NCBI GenBank assembly: GCA_963675935.2
Contig: CAXXPV010000004.1
Coordinates: 124,001-188,000, forward strand
Length of the DNA stretch: 64,000 nt
Source of the DNA: G963675935 sp963675935
GTDB taxonomy: Bacteria > Planctomycetota > Planctomycetia > Pirellulales > Thermoguttaceae
Direction: 5' to 3'
Part shown: in pieces, positions 42,494 to 50,849 of the stretch
Layout: each line of letters starts with the position of its first letter
Position numbering within the stretch: the stretch's first letter is position 1
Made by a program: the position numbers and the translations under genes
Notes under the pieces: generated by a model
The model's database searches: none
What the model was told of the DNA's origin: nothing
The model's input: only the letters and a program-made list of their open reading frames with translations

Positions 42494-43336
42494 CTACGTT
42501 TTCCGATCCGAACTCCGCTGCCGCAACGCTTCGTAAAACAGCACCGCGGCCGTGACCGACACGTTCAGACTGTCGGCCACGCCCCGCATCGGCAATCGAA
42601 CGGCCCGGATGTCGGCGGCTGTCCAGAGCGGCGAAAGCCCCGCCGCTTCGCTGCCCAAAACAATCGCGGTTGGTCCTCGATAGTCGATTTCCGTGTAGCC
42701 GACGGCGCCATCGACCCGCGCGGCGGCGATCGTGAAGTTTCGCTCGCGCAGCCATGCCAGCACATCGGTAGTTGACGCTTCGCACAAGGGCATCGTGAAG
42801 ATCGTTCCCAAACTGGCGCGAATCGCGTTGGGGTTGAACAGATCGGTCCGCCCGTCGGCCACCACAACGGCCGACACGCCGGCGGCGTCGGCGCTGCGCA
42901 GCACCGCGCCCAAGTTGCCGGGCTTTTCGACGCCCTCCAACACGGCGACCAACGCATTGGGCGGGAGCGAAATCGCCGAAAGCGTCGGCCGAGGCATTTC
43001 CGCAACGCCCAGCACGCCCTCGGCACGGCTGCCGAACGCCAACCGCTCGAACACCGTTTCGGAGACGGAAAAAACGTCGGCGCCGCACAAGGGCAAGCTG
43101 TCCAACAGCGGCCCGGCGTCATCGCCGTGGCACAGCGGTTCGCAGACGAACACTTCGAGAAGTTTTACTTTCGCGTCGATAGCGCGTCGCAATTCACGGG
43201 CGCCGTCGATGATGATTCGCCCCTGTTTTTCCCGATGACGGCGATCCCGCAGCCGCACGGCGTCTTTGACACGCGGATTTTGCACACTCGTAATTAGAAA
43301 GCCGCTTGCGGCTTCGCAGTAGTTTTCATTTTTCAT
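42494..43336 (-). CDS. TrmH/SpoU-family RNA 2'-O-methyltransferase
   Basis: 280 residues from MKNENYCEAASGFLITSVQN. The conserved motifs are LITSVQNPRVKDAVRLRDRR at the substrate-binding end, LEGVEKPGNLGAVLRSADAAG (motif 1), IVLGSEAAGLSPLW (motif 2) and LPMRGVADSLNVSVTAAVLFYE (motif 3), which together form the trefoil-knot SAM site. The exact rRNA or tRNA target is unknown (RlmB-like). The 5' end carries a short GCCGCTTGCGGCTTCGC repeat. The start overlaps the upstream stop as ATGA. Confidence 0.9.
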   Translation of the reverse strand: MKNENYCEAASGFLITSVQNPRVKDAVRLRDRRHREKQGRIIIDGARELRRAIDAKVKLLEVFVCEPLCHGDDAGPLLDSLPLCGADVFSVSETVFERLAFGSRAEGVLGVAEMPRPTLSAISLPPNALVAVLEGVEKPGNLGAVLRSADAAGVSAVVVADGRTDLFNPNAIRASLGTIFTMPLCEASTTDVLAWLRERNFTIAAARVDGAVGYTEIDYRGPTAIVLGSEAAGLSPLWTAADIRAVRLPMRGVADSLNVSVTAAVLFYEALRQRSSDRKT

Positions 43337-44436
43337 TTTGCATTCTCTTCCTCCCACCGCACGACCATCCCGCTTGGCAACCGTCGCCCCGTGGCCGCGA
43401 GAATCACGAGTGGCTTGGCGACAATCTTGCCTGCACCGAAAACGCCGACCACCATCTCGCGGAGCGCGTCGGCGTCGTAGCCCGGCGTGTGACACGTTAA
43501 TAATAGAAATCGCCGGCGGCCGGTCGTCAACTCGGCGCAAAGTTCGAGCAGCCGCGGCAGATGTTCCGAGCATCGCCACACCTCGCCGTGCGAGCCGTGT
43601 CCGTAGCTCGGCGGATCGAGAATCACGGCGTCGTAGCGGTTGCCGCGCCGGATTTCCCGCTCGACGAACTTTTGGGCGTCTTCGGCGATCCAGCGGATCG
43701 GGGCCTCGGTCAGATGGGAAAGTTTGGCGTTTCGGCGTGCCCAGACGACGACGTTTTTTGCCGCATCGACATGAACGACATCGGCCCCGGCCGCTGCCGC
43801 CGCCAACGTGCTGCCGCCGGTGTAGGCGAAGAGGTTTAGAATTTTTGGTGGCGAAATGTTCGGAGCGTTTTTCTCAACGCCATCGCCATTGCAATAGCCG
43901 GGGGCCAACGGCCCGCGGAATGCGTTGGACTCGCAGGGCGTCTCTCCGGGGGCTGTTAGCCCCCGGCTATTAGAAATTGGAGAATCCGACATGCGACACT
44001 GCCTCGCAATCCAATCCCAATTCTCCGCCTGCTCGGGAAAAATCCCAAGGTGGCCGAACTCGGTCCGCTTCAACTCGAACCGCAACGCGCCGTGGGCCAA
44101 CGTCCATCGCTCGGGCAATTCGCCACGGCAGAACCACCGGCCCCGCTGCTGGTCGCGGCCCTCGAACCTGGCGTCGGCCTGTCGCCAAAGCCCCGACTCG
44201 GCCCGCTCGAACGCTTCCGCCGCCGGGCAAGGCCGGTCGAGCACGATTTCGCCGAACCGTTCCAGCCGCCGCCCATCGCCGAAATCGAGGAGTTCGTAAA
44301 GGTCTTCCGCCGTGCAAAGCTCGAACGTGGCCGCCATTCCTTCTTCCGCCATCGCCTGTTCTTCCGCAGGATTCAGCTTGGCGCATTCTCGGGCTAGTCT
44401 TTCATGATTGCGACTGCCTGTTATTTTAGATTTCAT
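43333..44436 (-). CDS. Class I SAM-dependent rRNA methyltransferase with a repeat insert
   Basis: 367 residues from MKSKITGSRNHERLARECAK, chosen for GGAGG upstream; starts at 44352 or 44337 are possible. LNLFAYTGGSTLAAAAAGAD is the SAM motif, HVDAAKNVVVWARRNAKLSH motif II and AVILDPPSYGHGSHGEVW the DPPSYG catalytic motif. This is the RlmI/RlmK group, which makes 5-methylcytosine or 7-methylguanine in 23S rRNA. Residues about 155-182 (SNSRGLTAPGETPCESNAFR and on) are encoded by a palindromic repeat at 43893-43972. It starts 14 bp after ygiQ. Confidence 0.88.
   Translation of the reverse strand: MKSKITGSRNHERLARECAKLNPAEEQAMAEEGMAATFELCTAEDLYELLDFGDGRRLERFGEIVLDRPCPAAEAFERAESGLWRQADARFEGRDQQRGRWFCRGELPERWTLAHGALRFELKRTEFGHLGIFPEQAENWDWIARQCRMSDSPISNSRGLTAPGETPCESNAFRGPLAPGYCNGDGVEKNAPNISPPKILNLFAYTGGSTLAAAAAGADVVHVDAAKNVVVWARRNAKLSHLTEAPIRWIAEDAQKFVEREIRRGNRYDAVILDPPSYGHGSHGEVWRCSEHLPRLLELCAELTTGRRRFLLLTCHTPGYDADALREMVVGVFGAGKIVAKPLVILAATGRRLPSGMVVRWEEENAK
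43893..43972. repeat. In-frame palindromic repeat inside the rRNA methyltransferase gene
   Basis: 80 bp. ATAGCCGGGGGCCAACGGCC at the left, GGGGGCTGTTAGCCCCCGGC at the right. It stays open in the gene frame between the substrate-binding part and the SAM motif, in a surface linker. Confidence 0.75.
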
Positions 44437-44450
44437 TGTCGCCTCCGCCA

Positions 44451-46403
44451 TTACTTCCTTCGCCTCGCCGTCTTTCGATGCGGACGATAGCCGGGTGTGC
44501 GGTTTTCCGCCTGCCGGCTGTGACGGGGTTTTTCGCTCGAAACCACCTTCGGCGGCCGTGACGGGATCAAACAGTTCGGCCCGGCGCCGATCAAATCCTC
44601 TCGCCCGCACGATTCGACCGCCTCGCGCACGTCGGCGTAATTCTCCGGCTTGAAAAATTGCAGCAGCGCCCGCTGCAATCGCCGCTCATGCCCGCCGCGC
44701 GCCACGTAAACCGCCTCGCCGGTCATCGGATCGAGGCCCGTGTAATACATGCACGTGGCAACGTCCATCGGGCCGGGAATGAAATCTTGCACCTTGTCGG
44801 GCTTCAGGCCGTGATGCTTCAAGTAGACGGCCAACTCGATCATCGCCGGCAGGTCGCAACCGGGATGGCCCGCGAGAAAATACGGCACGAGGAATTCCTT
44901 CTTCCCGCAGGCCGCGGCCTCTCGCTGAAACTCGCTGGAAAAAGCCTCGAACGTTTCGACCGCCGGTTTGTGCATTCGCCGCAACACTTCCGGGACGACG
45001 TGTTCGGGCGCGACCTTGAGCAGCCCGCCGGTGTGATGCCGCGCGATGCAACGAATGTATTCGGGACTGCACAGGGCCAAGTCCATGCGAATGCCCGAGG
45101 CCACCAATGCCCGGCGCACGCCCGGCTGCTTTCGCGCGGCTTCCAAGATCGCAAGCAAAGGGCCGTGGTCGGTGTTCAATTGTGGGCAGATCGCCGGCCA
45201 GAGGCAGCTCGACCGCCGGCACTTGTCGCGCAGCTCCGGCCGCGAGCAGTTCATGCCGTACATGTTGGCCGTCGGGCCGCCGAGGTCGCTGATCGTGCCC
45301 GAAAAATCCGGCTCGTCGCTCATGCGGCGAATTTCGGCCAAAATCGACTCCGGCCCGCGGCTCTGAATGATCTTCCCTTCGTGAACGGTGATCGAGCAGA
45401 ACGAGCAGCCGCCAAAACAGCCCCGCACAATCTGGATCGAATCTTTCACCACGTCGAACGCCGGAATGCGACGCCGGCCGTAGCTCGGGTGCGGCCGGCG
45501 CGTGAACGGCAGCGAATACACCCGGTCCATCTCTTCTTGCGTGAGCGGAAAAGCCGGCGGATTGACCACGACGGCCTCGCGCCCGCATCTCTGCATGAGC
45601 GGCCGGGCGTTGTACGGATTCGCTTCTTCGTGGATCGTTCGCGTCATGGCGGCGAACGCCGCTTTGTCGGCCGACACTTCCTCGAAGCTGGGAAGGAGAA
45701 TGGGAGAGGGGGAGAGGGGGAGAGGGGGAGAAAAACCGCTTGCGGTTTCGCAAATTTCCGCCCCCTCGCTCGCGCCGAGCCGATACGCCGCGCCGCGGAT
45801 GTCGCGCAAGTCTCGCACCGACTCGCCTGCCGCCAAACGCCGGACGATCTCAATGATTGGACGTTCGCCCATGCCGAAAACCAGCAGGTCGGGCTTGGCG
45901 TCCAACAGGATCGAGCGGCGGACCTTGTCGCTCCAATAGTCGTAATGGGCCAATCGCCGCAGGCTGGCCTCGACGCCGCCGGTGATGATCGGCACGCCTT
46001 TGTAGGCTTCGCGCGCCCGCTGACAATAAGCCAACGTCGCCCGATCGGGCCGGCGACCGATTTCGCCGTCGGGGCTATAGGCGTCGTCGTTCCGCACCTT
46101 CCGATTGGCCGTGTAGTGGTTCAGCATCGAGTCCATGTTGCCCGCGCTGACGGCGAAACAGACCCTCGGGCGGCCGAACGCTCGCCAGGCGTCGCACGAG
46201 TGCCAGTCGGGCTGGCTCAAGATGGCCACGCGAAAGCCCTCGGCCTCGAGCAGCCGGCCCAACAGCGCCATGGCGAAGCTGGGATGATCGACGTAGGCGT
46301 CGCCGGTGACGAAGACGACATCGACTTCGTCCCACCCGCGCGCGGCGACCTCGGCCGGGGTCATCGGCAACGGCGCGGCGGAAGATGGGTGGGGCGAAGG
46401 CAT
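44451..46403 (-). CDS. YgiQ family radical SAM protein
   Basis: 650 residues. The N-terminal domain has DAYVDHPSFAMALLGRLLEA; the radical SAM domain shows CFGGCSFCSITVHEGKIIQS (CxxxCxxC) and later CSRPELRDKCRRSSC. LKVAPEHVVPEVLRRMHKPA and QDFIPGPMDVATCMYYTGLD are family signatures. YgiQ has no settled substrate. Residues 214-239 (from SEGAEICETASGF) come from the AKPQAV-type repeat read in another frame. The C-terminal 60 residues are basic and disordered. The start overlaps the antitoxin-like gene. Confidence 0.93.
   Translation of the reverse strand: MPSPHPSSAAPLPMTPAEVAARGWDEVDVVFVTGDAYVDHPSFAMALLGRLLEAEGFRVAILSQPDWHSCDAWRAFGRPRVCFAVSAGNMDSMLNHYTANRKVRNDDAYSPDGEIGRRPDRATLAYCQRAREAYKGVPIITGGVEASLRRLAHYDYWSDKVRRSILLDAKPDLLVFGMGERPIIEIVRRLAAGESVRDLRDIRGAAYRLGASEGAEICETASGFSPPLPLSPSPILLPSFEEVSADKAAFAAMTRTIHEEANPYNARPLMQRCGREAVVVNPPAFPLTQEEMDRVYSLPFTRRPHPSYGRRRIPAFDVVKDSIQIVRGCFGGCSFCSITVHEGKIIQSRGPESILAEIRRMSDEPDFSGTISDLGGPTANMYGMNCSRPELRDKCRRSSCLWPAICPQLNTDHGPLLAILEAARKQPGVRRALVASGIRMDLALCSPEYIRCIARHHTGGLLKVAPEHVVPEVLRRMHKPAVETFEAFSSEFQREAAACGKKEFLVPYFLAGHPGCDLPAMIELAVYLKHHGLKPDKVQDFIPGPMDVATCMYYTGLDPMTGEAVYVARGGHERRLQRALLQFFKPENYADVREAVESCGREDLIGAGPNCLIPSRPPKVVSSEKPRHSRQAENRTPGYRPHRKTARRRK
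45697..45755. repeat. In-frame AKPQAV-type repeat inside ygiQ
   Basis: GGGAGAGGGGGAGAGGGGGA followed by AAAACCGCTTGCGGTTTCGC, the same unit as in polA but read in another frame, giving ICETASGFSPPLPLSPS. Confidence 0.72.
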
Positions 46404-46645
46404 TTTTTCTTGCCACGGCCAGACTCCATCTCTTCGATGGCGTCGAGCAATCGTCGGGCGTTCTTGCGGCTCTGCATTAAGTAAGCGGTCTCGGACATGG
46501 CGATAGCGTCATAGTCTTCGAGCGACAACAGCACGTCGGACCTTTTGCGTTTGCCGGTGATGACGACGGGCGCATGGTTGCGGCATACTCGCTCGATCGT
46601 CTCGCCAAGTCGCTCACATGCTTCAGCATACGTGATGGAGTCCAT
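46361..46645 (-). CDS. Phd/YefM antitoxin-like protein, orphan
   Basis: 94 residues from MDSITYAEACERLGETIERV, with APVVITGKRKRSDVLLSLED and TAYLMQSRKNARRLLDAIEE, the YefM/Phd signature. The expected YoeB toxin is absent; the last 43 bp overlap the ygiQ start in another frame instead. The gene may act as a solo repressor. An alternative upstream frame from 46681 is unlikely. Confidence 0.8.
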   Translation of the reverse strand: MDSITYAEACERLGETIERVCRNHAPVVITGKRKRSDVLLSLEDYDAIAMSETAYLMQSRKNARRLLDAIEEMESGRGKKKCLRPTHLPPRRCR

Positions 46646-46746
46646 AATGTACAGCGTAGCGCACATTGTGGCGAAGGTCAAGCACGATTGGATAAAAATG
46701 GATTTCCCCCTTCCCCCTTCTCCCTTCCCCCTTTACAATTTTCACC

Positions 46747-47766
46747 ATGTCAGCCCCCCGCATTTTGATCGTCCGCCTTAGCGCCATCGGCGACGCCATC
46801 CAAACGATGCCGGTCGCCTGCGCGCTGCGAGAGCGGTTTCCCGACGCTTTTTTGGCCTGGGCGGTCGAATCGCGCGCGGCGGCGCTGCTGCGGGGGCATG
46901 AAAGTCTTGATGAGCTTGTCGAACTGCCGCGTGGCTGGCTCAAATCGCCCGGCGGCGTTTGGCGGCTGCGGCGGCGTCTCAGCGAATTGCGTTTCGACGT
47001 GACCATCGACGTGCAAAGCCTCACGAAGTCGGCCGTTCTGGCTTGGCTCACCGGCGCTCGGCGGCGGATCGGATTCGGCACGCCCGGTGGACGCGAGTTG
47101 AGCCGATGGTTCAATAACGAAAAGGTCAATCCGCAATCGGCGCACGTGGTCGATCGCTATTTGGAATTGCTCCGGCCGCTGGGGATCGAGTCGCCGGCCG
47201 TGCGGTTTCAAGTGCCGGAGCGCGAGGCCGATCGCGCCGCGGCCGATGCGATGATTCGTCAATTGGGCGTTGCAGACGGTTTTGCGATCATCAATCCCGG
47301 GGCGGGCTGGCCGTCAAAACTGTGGCCCGCCGAGCGTTACGCGTCCGTTGCGAGTTACTTGGGCGAGGTTCGGCGTTTGCCCGTCGTCGTGGTTTGGGCG
47401 GGCGCGGCCGAGCGGCAATTGGCCGAAAGGATTGTCGAAGCGGCGGGGCCGCTGGCGCGAATTACGCCGCCGACAACGCTGCCCGAGCTGGCCTCGCTGG
47501 CGCGGCGCGCGAAATTGTTCATCGGCGCCGACACAGGGCCATTGCATCTGGCGGCGGCCGTCGGCACGCCCTGCGTCGGACTGTACGGTCCGTGGCCGGC
47601 GACGCGTCATGGACCTTACGGCGAGCGAAACATCGCCCTGCAAAAGATGTTTTTCGAGGGGCCGACCCGGCAGCGCCGAACCGCCCCGGCCATTTACATG
47701 GAAAGCATCTCGACCGAGATGGTCGTCGAGGCGTGCGATCGGATTTTACTGCAAAATGAAAAGTAA
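46747..47766 (+). CDS. Glycosyltransferase family 9 (heptosyltransferase-like)
   Basis: 339 residues. PRILIVRLSAIGDAIQTMPV is the GT9 start; INPGAGWPSKLWPAERYASV and ADTGPLHLAAAVGTPCVGLY (GADTGP) bind the nucleotide sugar. Members add heptose or related sugars to lipopolysaccharide core on the inner membrane. No other LPS gene is adjacent, so the acceptor is not known. Confidence 0.88.
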   Translation: MSAPRILIVRLSAIGDAIQTMPVACALRERFPDAFLAWAVESRAAALLRGHESLDELVELPRGWLKSPGGVWRLRRRLSELRFDVTIDVQSLTKSAVLAWLTGARRRIGFGTPGGRELSRWFNNEKVNPQSAHVVDRYLELLRPLGIESPAVRFQVPEREADRAAADAMIRQLGVADGFAIINPGAGWPSKLWPAERYASVASYLGEVRRLPVVVVWAGAAERQLAERIVEAAGPLARITPPTTLPELASLARRAKLFIGADTGPLHLAAAVGTPCVGLYGPWPATRHGPYGERNIALQKMFFEGPTRQRRTAPAIYMESISTEMVVEACDRILLQNEK

Positions 47767-47770
47767 AGTT

Positions 47771-47791
47771 CCCTCTCCCTTTGGGAGAGGG
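47771..47791. terminator. Hairpin between the GT9 gene and mutY
   Basis: CCCTCTCCC and GGGAGAGGG form a 9-bp stem with a 3-nt loop, 5 bp after the GT9 stop. There is no T-run after it. It belongs to a common dispersed repeat and may end or stabilise the upstream message. Confidence 0.4.
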
Positions 47792-47830
47792 TTAGGGTGA
47801 GGGCGGCTGGATGAGCGATGAGGCTGAGAG

Positions 47831-48928
47831 ATGAGAGACGATGATTCCCTTCCCAATGCCGATTGGCTTCGCTCATTCCGCCGCCGGCTGACGACGTGGT
47901 TCGGGCGAAACGCAAGGCCGCTGCCGTGGCGGAGGGACCGCGATCCCTACCGAGTTTGGGTGAGCGAAATCATGCTCCAGCAGACCCAAGTCGGCACGGT
48001 GATCGGATATTTCGACCGTTTTTTAGAAGCGTTTCCGTCCATCGAGGCCCTCGCCGCGGCCGATGAACACGACGTTTTGCGTTTGTGGGAAGGATTGGGC
48101 TACTACCGTCGCGCCCGGCAACTCCACCACGCGGCAAAACGCATTGTCGCCGACTTCAATGGCGTTTTCCCGCGTGACCCCGCAACGGTCCGTCGTCTGC
48201 CCGGCATCGGACGCTACACGGCCGGCGCCGTTCTTTCCATCGCCTTCGACGCCCGCGAACCGATCCTGGAAGCAAACACCCTTCGGCTGTTGAGCCGGTT
48301 GTTGTCCTTTCCGGGCGATCCGAGATCGACCGAGGGCCAGCGGCTTCTTTGGGCGATGGCCGAATCATTGCTACCGCCGCGGCGAGGTTCGGGCCGCATC
48401 AATCAAGCCCTGATGGAACTTGGCAGCGAGGTTTGCACGGCTCGGACGCCGCGGTGCGAGGCGTGTCCCGTGGCCATGCTTTGCCGCGCGAACCAGCGGG
48501 GACTTCAAGCGGAAATTCCACTCCGCAGCGCGAAGCGAGCGATCGAGGCGGTGCGCGAAGCCGCCGTGCTGGTTCGCCGCCGAGGCCAGGTGTTGCTCCT
48601 GCGATGGCCCGAGGGACGACGCTTCGCCGGATTGTGGGATTTTCCTCGGTTCCCGATCCATGCCGACCGGCCGGCGGAACTGCATCGCGAGTTGGCTGAA
48701 AACGTGTTGGCGTTGACCGGTGCGACGATTGCGCCGGGGCATCGCGTCAAAACGATCGTCCACGGCGTCACCCGATTCCGCATCTCGTTGGAATGTTACG
48801 AGGCCGAGTTCCTTTCCATCGACAAACGAGTCGATGGCGCTCTTGAAACACGCTGGCTGCGTCCGGCGGAATTGGCCGAGTATCCGTTGAGCAGCACCGG
48901 GCGAAAACTGGCGGGGCTGGTCGGCTAA
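47831..48928 (+). CDS. mutY: A/G-specific adenine glycosylase MutY
   Basis: 365 residues. The Glu nucleophile region is VSEIMLQQTQVGTVIGYFDR, the helix-hairpin-helix is LPGIGRYTAGAVLSIAFD with its catalytic Asp, and the 4Fe-4S ligands are CTARTPRCEACPVAMLC (C-x6-C-x2-C-x5-C). The C-terminal NUDIX-like domain (LLLRWPEGRRFAGLWDFPRF) reads 8-oxoguanine. It removes adenine from A:8-oxoG pairs. The ATG at 47831 is the only good candidate in this frame. Confidence 0.93.
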   Translation: MRDDDSLPNADWLRSFRRRLTTWFGRNARPLPWRRDRDPYRVWVSEIMLQQTQVGTVIGYFDRFLEAFPSIEALAAADEHDVLRLWEGLGYYRRARQLHHAAKRIVADFNGVFPRDPATVRRLPGIGRYTAGAVLSIAFDAREPILEANTLRLLSRLLSFPGDPRSTEGQRLLWAMAESLLPPRRGSGRINQALMELGSEVCTARTPRCEACPVAMLCRANQRGLQAEIPLRSAKRAIEAVREAAVLVRRRGQVLLLRWPEGRRFAGLWDFPRFPIHADRPAELHRELAENVLALTGATIAPGHRVKTIVHGVTRFRISLECYEAEFLSIDKRVDGALETRWLRPAELAEYPLSSTGRKLAGLVG

Positions 48929-48929
48929 G

Positions 48930-49069
48930 TGACTCTCAGAAAACAAATGTCGGGCGCGTTGTTTAGCCGGCGAACTTGTTCGCCGCGGTTGTTTGCAATT
49001 TCAGCCAAAACGCGGCGAGTAAACTCGCCGGCTAAACGGGTTCATGCGACATTACTTTTCTGACAGCCA
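48930..49069. repeat. TGACT-ended palindromic element, second full copy
   Basis: 140 bp, nearly identical to 1885-2024: TGACTCTCAGAAAAC at the left, complement of TGGCTGTCAGAAAAG at the right, TTTAGCCGGCGAACTTGTTC core. TAAG stands before the left end and, after one A, after the right end. It follows the mutY stop at once. Confidence 0.82.
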
Positions 49070-49131
49070 ATAAGCGTCGGCGAATGAATAAATGAATAAC
49101 TGTCAGGATGACAGTTATTCATTTGCCAACC

Positions 49132-49551
49132 CTAAGCGTCGTCGGCCGAGCCGCGACCGCGTTTCTTTTGCGACTGCCGCCGCTTGTCGTCGAGCCGGCG
49201 TCGGACGGAAGATCGCGTGGGCCGCGTGGCTTTGCGCGGCCGGGGGGGCGTGGCCGCCACTTCCAACATGGCACGCAGCTTTTCCAGACAGTCGGCCGTA
49301 TTGCGCCCGGCGTCGCGGAAGCGTTGGCTGACCACCAAGAGATCGCCCTCGACCGTGACGCGCCGGCGATAGAGCGAGAGCAACCTTCGCCGCACCGCCT
49401 CGGGCAAACTGGGGCTGGTCGCCGCCGGCCAGCGCAGCAGGGCCTTCGTGCTTACCTTGTTGACGTTTTGGCCGCCCGGTCCACCGCTTCGGGCGAAACT
49501 GAATTGAAACTCCCGCAAGGGAATCCGAAGCTGGGGAGTGACGATGAGCAT
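49132..49551 (-). CDS. arfB: Alternative ribosome-rescue factor ArfB (release factor-like)
   Basis: 139 residues. FSFARSGGPGGQNVNKVSTK contains the GGQ peptide-hydrolysis motif, and the basic tail (RRLDDKRRQSQKKRGRG) inserts in the mRNA channel. It frees ribosomes stalled at the 3' end of broken mRNA. Length and absence of a codon-recognition domain separate it from RF1/RF2. Read with the small gene upstream, 20 bp away. Confidence 0.9.
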   Translation of the reverse strand: MLIVTPQLRIPLREFQFSFARSGGPGGQNVNKVSTKALLRWPAATSPSLPEAVRRRLLSLYRRRVTVEGDLLVVSQRFRDAGRNTADCLEKLRAMLEVAATPPRPRKATRPTRSSVRRRLDDKRRQSQKKRGRGSADDA

Positions 49552-49571
49552 GGCCGGGCGAACTTGATTTG

Positions 49572-49706
49572 TCAGAACGTGTGCAGACCAAAATACAGCA
49601 GCACGACCAAGGCGATCGAGAGCAGCCAGATTATGGCCAGGGGGACGGATACCGAGTAGTAGTACCTTCCGTCCAGTCGGCCTTTGCGACGGAGCAGCAT
49701 CGGCAT
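49572..49706 (-). CDS. Small single-TM protein, 44 residues
   Basis: MPMLLRRKGRLDGRYYYSVS followed by a membrane helix (VPLAIIWLLSIALVVLLYFG) and LHTF. GAGGAGG stands 8 bp before the ATG, which argues for a real gene despite its size. It lies 20 bp upstream of arfB in the same orientation. Function unknown. Confidence 0.6.
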   Translation of the reverse strand: MPMLLRRKGRLDGRYYYSVSVPLAIIWLLSIALVVLLYFGLHTF

Positions 49707-50228
49707 GATTCTTGCCTCCTCACGCAAACTCGGATGGTTCATAACCTGTGTAGAACGGAATCGTGGAACGGAATCCAAACCGTTCAGTACCATGTGCCGT
49801 TCAGTATACTGATTCTATAGCACGGGGTTAAATGTTTTTCACCACGAAAGGTCGAAACCAGGAAAAAAGTGGTGTTTTTCCAGTCCCTTGCCGTTCTTTC
49901 ATGTTTTTCGTGATAGAAAAACAAAGGGCTGCCGACGGGGGGTAGGGCCAGATATTCAATGTCGGCAAAAATGTCCGGCAACTGTAGCCGCGGGGGGAAT
50001 TTGCGGATTATTCGCGTGAGCGGAACCAGGTCATCCTCGTCCAGGAGGTTTGTCGGAAGCTACGCGACCGACGCCGTGCCGCCGGGCAGTGGATTTTCAT
50101 TTTTATCCTTGTCCCCGAGAATATCCAGTAGCCGGTGGCGGCGCAGGCGGAGTTGTTGGGGAGCGTCAGGGTATTCCACTCACAATCAAGACGCTCACGC
50201 ATGTCGGCAAGTGGACACACTCGGGTAT

Positions 50229-50388
50229 TCAGGAGAACTGCAACGTCGCATTTTGGGGATAGATGGGAAAAAACCGTCATTCTGAGCGCAGCGAAGAATC
50301 TCGTTGGCCCACAAGAACTTACGCGATACCACGGAGATTCTTCGCTGCGCTCAGAATGACGGTTTCCTGGACTTTGCAGTTCGCCTGC
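50229..50388. mobile_element. Miniature inverted-repeat element, type B, second copy
   Basis: 160 bp with ends TCAGGAGAACTGCAACGTC and the complement of GCAGGCGAACTGCAAAGTC, more than 90% identical to 26081-26239. The exact 8-bp direct repeat TCGGGTAT flanks it (50221-50228 and 50389-50396). The right-hand copy ends at the first T of the arsR -35 box. Confidence 0.9.
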
Positions 50389-50395
50389 TCGGGTA

Positions 50396-50440
50396 TTGAC
50401 TTCATGGGATAAGAGTGGTACTATTTCGCTATATGGCGAA
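50396..50440 (+). promoter_or_regulatory. arsR-acr3 promoter and ArsR operator
   Basis: TTGACT (50396-50401), 17 bp, TACTAT (50419-50424), then the palindrome TTCGC-TATATG-GCGAA (50425-50440), which overlaps the expected transcription start. The arrangement fits repression by ArsR and release by As(III). Confidence 0.75.
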
Positions 50441-50467
50441 GTGTAGTTACAGAGGAAAGTAAAATCC

Positions 50468-50833
50468 ATGCGCGATTTGATGGCGGTCCTTAAGGCCCTG
50501 GCGGACGAAAATCGAGTGCGCATTCTGGTGGCGCTCGGCCCGAAAGAACTCTGCGTGTGCCAAGTCGTTGAGTTGCTCGGGCTGGCTCCATCGACCGTCT
50601 CGAAGCACATGACGATCCTTAAGCAGGCTAGGTTGGTGGATGGCCGCAAGGAGGGACGATGGATGTTTTACCGCCATGCCGAAAGCGATGTGCCTGTCGA
50701 AGCCAAGGAAATGACCGCGCTGGTGTCCCGGCTCCTTGCCGATGATGCCCAGGAACGAGCGGACGCCAAACGGCTGAAGCAGATTCTCAAAATGGATCGT
50801 GACGAGTTGTGCAGGAAGCAGAACCGATGCTAA
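50468..50833 (+). CDS. arsR: ArsR-family metalloregulator (first copy)
   Basis: 121 residues. The winged-helix DNA-binding part has ELCVCQVVELLGLAPSTVSK, where the ELCVC pair (Cys29, Cys31) is the As(III)-binding site of the E. coli type. HMTILKQARLVDGRKEGRWM is the recognition helix and wing. The ribosome site GAGGAAAG lies upstream. acr3 follows 16 bp downstream. Confidence 0.93.
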   Translation: MRDLMAVLKALADENRVRILVALGPKELCVCQVVELLGLAPSTVSKHMTILKQARLVDGRKEGRWMFYRHAESDVPVEAKEMTALVSRLLADDAQERADAKRLKQILKMDRDELCRKQNRC

Positions 50834-50849
50834 TAACCAGGAGTTTCCG

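Larger units (their letters stand above)
49707..50467. other. Intergenic region ahead of the arsenic island
   Basis: About 760 bp. The only clear features are the miniature element at 50229-50388 and the arsR promoter. Between 49940 and 50215 the minus strand has short open stretches (LTRIIRKFPPRLQLPDIFAD and WNTLTLPNNSACAATGYWIF) that could be remains of a broken gene, which I do not recognise. Confidence 0.45.

Noticed and set aside
44658..46484. 608-codon plus-strand frame opposite ygiQ
   Set aside because: Antisense shadow without any recognisable domain.
49959..50285. 108-codon plus-strand frame in the gap before arsR
   Set aside because: Ser/Arg-rich with no motif or ribosome site, and it runs into the miniature element.
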